The notes beneath the pieces were generated by a model. It had not been told where the DNA came from. It did not search any database and saw only the letters and a program-made list of their open reading frames with translations. This document shows positions 59,841-64,000 of a DNA stretch of 64,000 nucleotides, one piece after another. The DNA lies in the NCBI GenBank assembly GCA_903862955.1, contig CAIPAH010000023.1, forward strand, positions 248,001 through 312,000, in the 5' to 3' direction. The position numbers and the translations under genes are program-made. Origin of the DNA: an uncultured Opitutia bacterium (GTDB lineage: Bacteria > Verrucomicrobiota > Verrucomicrobiia > Opitutales > Opitutaceae). Every line of letters begins with the position of its first letter. Within the stretch, counting starts at the first letter, position 1.

Positions 59841-61748
59841 ATGAAGTCGCATTTGAAGATGAAGGTCGTGCTGATCCTGCTCGCGGGTGTCACGCTTGGC
59901 GCTGTCCGGTTGCAGGCGGTTGCGGAACCGGTGCACGCCGTTGGGCCGATCGAGCCGCCGCGCGAAGAGACGCGCAAGGTGCTGATCGATGATGTGGCGC
60001 GTAGCTGGAAACCGCCCGAGACGACGGCGACGCATGCGGAGGTTGTATCTCCGGCCGCGGCGGTTGGACCGATTGTCGCGAAGTTGAATGAGATCGTCCT
60101 GCCGACGGTGAGTTTCACGCGCGTCCCCATCGGCCAGGTGGTGGCGGCATTGGGCGCGGCGGCGGAGCAGTTTGACCAGGCGGCCACGCTGCCGAAGGGC
60201 ATCAACCTGGTGTTGCTCGACCCCGAAAACCGGGCGCCGACGGTGACGATCACGTTGCGCAATGCCCCGCTTCGGCGAGTGCTCGACCTGGTTACGGCGT
60301 CCATCGGTTATCAATACGAAGTCCAGGCCGACGCCGTGATGGTCCGGCCGGGTGGTGAGGTAACATCGTTGGAGACGGCGTTTTTTCCCGTTACGCGGGC
60401 GACGGTTTTGCGGCTGGCAGGAACTCCCGAGCACTCCCGGTCCAAGAACACACCTGGCGGTCGCCGCGTGCCGGCTTCGGCTGGAGGCGGGCGGGACTCG
60501 GACGATGCGGCAGCGACCTCGGCCGCACTGGGCAGCGAGGGCTGGGCGATCAGGGCTTTTCTCCAGCAGGCGGGCGTGAATTTCGACGCCATCGCGGGGG
60601 CCAGCCTGGCCTACGATGGCTCGGCGATTATTGTCACGCAGAGTCCGCAGAACCTGGAGCGCATCCGGAACATCCTGGCCCGTTACAAGGAGGTCCGCCA
60701 GGTGGAGATCGAGGCGAAGTTCATGGAGGTGCAGGACGGCGTGTTGGAGGAACTGGGGATAAACTGGAACGTGACGACGAAGGCCAGCCAGCTCAACGCG
60801 GGCGCGCAGGCCGCCTATGTGACCCAGAATCGCTCCCTGGCCGACGCTTTCGTCAACCGCTCGTCGAGCCAGCAGGGCAGCATCATCCGGCCGGAGGGCA
60901 CGATCGTGGCGAGCGACGGCACCACGACCACCACGCCGGGGCTCAACCTGCCGATCGTCAACCATGCGCCGCAGATTCCGGGCACGGCCGATCTGGGCTC
61001 GGCGGCGGGTCCGCTGATCGACATCGCTGGCGTGCTGGGGGAATACGATGTCAACGCAGTCGTGCGCGCACTGTCGCAGCACCAAGGCACTGACCTGCTC
61101 AGCGCGCCCAAGTTGACGGTGTTGTCCGGAAATCCGGCGACGATCACCATCGCGCAGGAGATGCGCTATCCGCAAAGCTACGGGCAGACGCAGAGCCAGG
61201 TCGGGACCGGCAACGCCAACGGGGGAGGGTCCGCGGGCGTGGCGATCACCGCGGGCACGCCGCAGGAGTTCACTTCGCGCAACGTGGGCGTCGAGCTGCG
61301 CGTCACGCCGACGGTCGAGGAGGACAATTTCAGCATCAGCCTCGATCTGAATCCCAAGGTCACGGAATTCGACGGGTTCGTGGAATTCGGCGGTTCGAGC
61401 ATCGCGATCTCGGGCGGCACAACCGTCACGGTGCCCTCGGGATTCTACCAGCCGATCTTCTCCGTGCGGGACATCTCCACGAAGGTTACTATCTGGGACG
61501 GAGCGACGCTGGTGATGGGCGGCTTGACCCGCGAGGAAGTGAAGCAGGTGCACGACAAGGTTCCGATCCTGGGCGATTTGCCCCTGCTGGGTCGGCTGTT
61601 CCGCTCGAAGAGTACGAGCTCGCAGAAGCGCAACCTGCTCATCTTCGTGACGGCGCGGCTCGTGAACCCGGGAGGCGCGCCCATGTCCCGGCCGACCGCG
61701 GCAACGCAGCACCTGGCGTCGGCTGACGGAGGCAAAACCGGCCGCTGA
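59841..61748 (+). CDS. Secretin, Amuc_1098-family type IV pilus outer-membrane protein
   Basis: A 635-aa secretin. Signal peptide (VVLILLAGVTLGAVRLQA), N-terminal and N1-type domains (ITLRNAPLRRVLDLVTASIG, SPQNLERIRNILARYKEVRQVEIEAKFMEV as the N-domain to secretin junction), and the C-terminal gate and barrel (LLSAPKLTVLSGNPATI, VGVELRVTPTVEEDNFSISL, VPILGDLPLLGRLF, RNLLIFVTARLV). It would form the outer-membrane channel for a pilus or secretion system. Last gene of the operon. Confidence 0.93.
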   Translation: MKSHLKMKVVLILLAGVTLGAVRLQAVAEPVHAVGPIEPPREETRKVLIDDVARSWKPPETTATHAEVVSPAAAVGPIVAKLNEIVLPTVSFTRVPIGQVVAALGAAAEQFDQAATLPKGINLVLLDPENRAPTVTITLRNAPLRRVLDLVTASIGYQYEVQADAVMVRPGGEVTSLETAFFPVTRATVLRLAGTPEHSRSKNTPGGRRVPASAGGGRDSDDAAATSAALGSEGWAIRAFLQQAGVNFDAIAGASLAYDGSAIIVTQSPQNLERIRNILARYKEVRQVEIEAKFMEVQDGVLEELGINWNVTTKASQLNAGAQAAYVTQNRSLADAFVNRSSSQQGSIIRPEGTIVASDGTTTTTPGLNLPIVNHAPQIPGTADLGSAAGPLIDIAGVLGEYDVNAVVRALSQHQGTDLLSAPKLTVLSGNPATITIAQEMRYPQSYGQTQSQVGTGNANGGGSAGVAITAGTPQEFTSRNVGVELRVTPTVEEDNFSISLDLNPKVTEFDGFVEFGGSSIAISGGTTVTVPSGFYQPIFSVRDISTKVTIWDGATLVMGGLTREEVKQVHDKVPILGDLPLLGRLFRSKSTSSQKRNLLIFVTARLVNPGGAPMSRPTAATQHLASADGGKTGR

Positions 61749-61806
61749 CGGTCGATTTGCTCCTCGCATCCCTTGACCCGCGCTGTGCGCTGGGCTCTCC
61801 TCGGGC

Positions 61807-62688
61807 ATGGCAAAATGGCTGCTGGTTGACGGCTTCAACTTGGCGTATCGCTGCTTCTATGCGCTGCCGGAGCTCACGCGGGCGGATGGCTTTCCGACGG
61901 GTGCGTTGCATGGCTGGGTGAAGTCGCTGTGGCGACTTTCGGACCAGGAGCAGCCCACCGCCACGCTGGTCTTTTTCGATTTGGGCGGTTCGCAGGAGCG
62001 CGAGGCGCTGCATGCCGAATACAAGGCGAACCGCGCCGAAATGCCCGAGGCGTTGCGCAAGCAGATCGACCCCATCAAGTCTTTCACCCGCGCGATGGGG
62101 CTCGTGGGCATCGAGCAGCACGGCGTGGAATCGGATGACCTGCTTGCATCGCAGGCCGTCGCGCTTGCCCAAGCGGGACACGAAGTGCTGATCGTGAGTG
62201 CCGACAAAGATTTCGCGCAGGTCGTGAACGACCGGATCAAGATTCTCCTACCGCCGCCCACGGCTAACCCCAAGCTCGGCTGGCGTGTGATGGATGCGGC
62301 GGGCGTGAAGGAAAAGTTCGGGGTGCCGCCTTCGGGCATCGCGGACTATCTCGCGCTGGTGGGCGACACCTCGGACAACATTCCCGGCATCAACGGCGTC
62401 GGCCCCAAGACGGCGTCGAAGTGGCTGGCGGAGTTTGGCGACTTGGAAGGCGTGATCGCGCACGCGGGCGAGTTGAAACCGGACCGGTTCCAGGCCGCCG
62501 TGAGCGCGGATGCCGCGCGGCTGCGCAAGAACCGCCAGCTGACGACGCTGAATCTCGCGCTGCCGACGGTGGCCGCCACGCCCACGGCCGTGCAGGCGCC
62601 GGAGTTGTTCCGGCTGCTCGAGGAGATGGAGATGCGGTCGGCGCTCACCGAGGCCCGGGCGCGCTACGAGCAGCGCGAGCTGTTCTGA
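61807..62688 (+). CDS. 5'-3' exonuclease (Pol I N-terminal/FEN family)
   Basis: A 293-aa stand-alone flap or 5'-3' exonuclease. Acidic metal ligands are seen in LLVDGFNLAYR, FFDLGGSQER, EQHGVESDDLLASQAV and LIVSADKDFAQVV, and the helix-hairpin-helix is DNIPGINGVGPKTASKWL. No polymerase domain follows, so it acts as a separate protein for primer removal or repair. 58 nt after the pilus operon. Confidence 0.93.
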   Translation: MAKWLLVDGFNLAYRCFYALPELTRADGFPTGALHGWVKSLWRLSDQEQPTATLVFFDLGGSQEREALHAEYKANRAEMPEALRKQIDPIKSFTRAMGLVGIEQHGVESDDLLASQAVALAQAGHEVLIVSADKDFAQVVNDRIKILLPPPTANPKLGWRVMDAAGVKEKFGVPPSGIADYLALVGDTSDNIPGINGVGPKTASKWLAEFGDLEGVIAHAGELKPDRFQAAVSADAARLRKNRQLTTLNLALPTVAATPTAVQAPELFRLLEEMEMRSALTEARARYEQRELF

Positions 62689-62778
62689 GGAGGCCGCGGG
62701 GCGGGCCGGATGCGTTTAACCTTAACCCGCACTTGCAAATCTGCCGGGAAACCCTGACAAACAGGCACACTATTCGCC

Positions 62779-62988
62779 ATGGATAACAAACAAATGATGA
62801 AGGCCATCACCGACAAAGTCGGGAAGGAAAAGGCGATCGAGATCGTGATGCAGGCCTACAACACCGAGCTGCTCACGACGTGGATCGCCCGCATCGAGGC
62901 CAACAAACCGATTGGCGGACCGCAGCGGCGAGACCACCTGGGTGACGCGCTGGAGCGCGTGGTGGAAGTCTGCGAACTCACGCCGTAA
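62779..62988 (+). CDS. Small hypothetical protein (69 aa)
   Basis: A 69-aa soluble protein (MDNKQMMKAITDKVGKEKAIEIVMQAYNTELLTTWIARIE...). Mostly helical and charged, no membrane segment. Not recognised. It looks real: it has a good start, own upstream region, and an intrinsic terminator begins 18 nt after its stop. A regulatory or partner role cannot be judged. Confidence 0.75.
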   Translation: MDNKQMMKAITDKVGKEKAIEIVMQAYNTELLTTWIARIEANKPIGGPQRRDHLGDALERVVEVCELTP

Positions 62989-63006
62989 GGCGGAGCGTCA
63001 ACGGCA

Positions 63007-63031
63007 AGCGCCCAAAAGGGCACTTTTTTTT
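63007..63031 (+). terminator. Rho-independent terminator
   Basis: AGCGCCC, loop AAAA, GGGCACT forms a 7-bp stem with one mismatch, followed by eight T. It ends the small gene at 62779 and lies just past the end of the convergent response-regulator gene. Confidence 0.85.
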
Positions 63032-63042
63032 GGCCGCGAAAT

Positions 63043-63792
63043 TTAGCGGCCTTCCTGCGACACGCCCTGCGGGTCGAAGATGTAACCGATGCCGTGCACC
63101 GTGCGAAAGTCGTCGAGCATCAGGCCGTGGGCGCTGTAGAGCTCGCGCACCTTGACGATATACTGGTCGAGCGACCGGCTCTTCACGTCGGCGTGGATGC
63201 CCCAGACCGAGTGGATGAGCGCCTGCCGCGTGATGACCGCGCCCTGGTGGGCGTTGAGGTAGGAGAGGATGCCGAGTTCCTTGCGGCCCAGTTTCTGGAC
63301 GGGCTTGCCGGGGAAGGTGATCTCGAGGCGGACGGGATTGACCTGCGCGCCGCAGAAATCGAACGGCTCGTCGCTCAACCGCACGTTCTTCGTGACGTTG
63401 AGGTCATGGTTGGACTCGGTGCGGCGGAGCACGGCGTTGATGCGGGCAACGAGCTCGGCGTAGCTGAACGGCTTGGTGATGTAGTCATCGCCGCCCATGT
63501 TGAGGCCCTTGACCTTGTTGGCCTCGTCGACGTTGCCGGTGAGGAAAATGGCCGGGACCGAGATATCGGCGGCCTTCAGCGCCTCGAGCAGGGAGAAACC
63601 GGATTGGTCGGGCAGGGAGATGTCCAGGAGCAGGAGATTGGCGAAATTCTTCTGCAGGAACTTCAGCGCATGATCCGCGCGGTTGCAGATCTGGGTCTCC
63701 ATGCCGGCCCGCTCCAGATGAATTCCGATCAACTTGGCGAGCTCAGGCTCATCCTCGACGACGACGACGAGGGGTTTGGGTTCTGCGCGCAT
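63043..63792 (-). CDS. OmpR/PhoB-family response regulator
   Basis: A 249-aa regulator from ATG 63792 (MRAEPKPLVVVVEDEPELAK). Receiver domain about 6-125 with acidic pair VVVEDEPE, phosphoacceptor Asp57 in LLLLDISLPDQ, Thr in IFLTGN and Lys in DDYITKPFS. The C-terminal winged helix (about 150-245) has ILSYLNAHQGAVITRQALIHSVWG and VRTVHGIGYIF-like DFRTVHGIGYIF. Partner kinase not adjacent. The frame to 63897 is a leader artefact. Confidence 0.94.
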   Translation of the reverse strand: MRAEPKPLVVVVEDEPELAKLIGIHLERAGMETQICNRADHALKFLQKNFANLLLLDISLPDQSGFSLLEALKAADISVPAIFLTGNVDEANKVKGLNMGGDDYITKPFSYAELVARINAVLRRTESNHDLNVTKNVRLSDEPFDFCGAQVNPVRLEITFPGKPVQKLGRKELGILSYLNAHQGAVITRQALIHSVWGIHADVKSRSLDQYIVKVRELYSAHGLMLDDFRTVHGIGYIFDPQGVSQEGR

Positions 63793-63920
63793 AGGCAATG
63801 GATTGCGGGACAACACTAGGGTTGTAGAATCGACTCCGGGGATGTCAATACGGGCAGGATGGCCCGGCGGGGGCGGCGAATTTACTTGAACGATCAAATC
63901 GCCGAGTGTGCTTTGGCCGC

Positions 63921-64000
63921 GTGTCTGACTCCAAGCCGCTTCTGATGATGGGCCTGCCGAAGGGCAGTCTCGAGGAATCCACGATCAAACTCTTCGCCAA
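63921..64000 (+). CDS. hisG: ATP phosphoribosyltransferase, 5' fragment
   Basis: The window ends inside this gene. From GTG 63921 the product reads VSDSKPLLMMGLPKGSLE then ESTIKLFAK. The LGLPKGSLEE-type start is the hallmark of HisG, the first enzyme of histidine synthesis. ATG 63945 or 63948 could also be the start. Only 26 codons are visible, so the long or short HisG form cannot be told. Confidence 0.85.
   Translation, partial: MSDSKPLLMMGLPKGSLEESTIKLFA

Noticed and set aside
59778-61838. 686-aa minus-strand frame under the secretin
   Set aside because: Antisense shadow of the secretin gene, with Arg/His-rich composition.

Overview
The window is GC-rich, gene-dense chromosomal DNA, most likely from a member of the Verrucomicrobiota, family Opitutaceae or close to it. 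This is inferred from the gene set: a pilus locus matching the Akkermansia Amuc_1098-1101 genes, a eukaryote-like UDP-sugar pyrophosphorylase, carbohydrate genes (GH29 fucosidase, sialidase-fold protein, acetyl xylan esterase, Gfo/Idh/MocA oxidoreductases), and many dispersed intergenic inverted repeats. I see no phage, transposase, plasmid or CRISPR sequence. The only RNA gene found is tRNA-Cys.

Layout. 1-5.3 kb: a hybrid sensor kinase with a periplasmic solute-binding sensor (cut by the left edge), a second PAS kinase with a cysteine cluster, tRNA-Cys and a lone receiver protein. 5.3-16.4 kb: two UroD-like proteins, two sugar-type oxidoreductases, a TIM-barrel isomerase, an MBL hydrolase, a beta/gamma-crystallin/DUF4214 exported protein, a ferritin-like protein and an AraC regulator. 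16.4-26.5 kb: a small HTH protein, a class IV aminotransferase, a GH29 fucosidase, then housekeeping genes (rhodanese, RuvX, TruA, ComF, AccD, FolC, PurA).

26.5-33.0 kb is the most distinctive part. Two different rhombosortase-like intramembrane proteases sit directly downstream of two secreted metzincin metalloproteases. Both metalloproteases end in a Gly-rich stretch, a hydrophobic helix and a basic tail, the architecture of a GlyGly-CTERM sorting signal. Each metalloprotease gene is preceded, with the same 11-nt overlap, by a gene for a member of one unrecognised secreted protein family. This reads as a sorting enzyme plus substrate plus companion module that has duplicated.

33-49.6 kb: guaB, menaquinone genes (menC, menE, a DHNA-CoA-type thioesterase), polX, a polytopic membrane protein, a lipoprotein, an exopolysaccharide sugar transferase, GspB-like and ExeA/GspA-like proteins, an FtsB-like protein, a UDPGP-family pyrophosphorylase, a phosphosugar mutase and a Gfo/Idh/MocA protein. 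49.6-56.2 kb: a sialidase-fold protein coupled to an acetyl xylan esterase, the pyruvate dehydrogenase E1alpha-E1beta-E2 genes and a NUDIX protein. 56.3-61.8 kb: the pilus operon (PilM/PilN fusion, Amuc_1100-like, Amuc_1099-like, secretin). 61.8-64 kb: a 5'-3' exonuclease, a small unknown protein, an OmpR-type regulator and the start of hisG.

A second theme is the intergenic DNA. At least nine spacers hold inverted repeats with arms of about 18-30 nt, falling into several sequence classes. Two classes occur twice in this window. Similar low-complexity text appears in frame inside comF and menE. Starts are often not marked by a strong Shine-Dalgarno site, so several start calls are judgements and are flagged.
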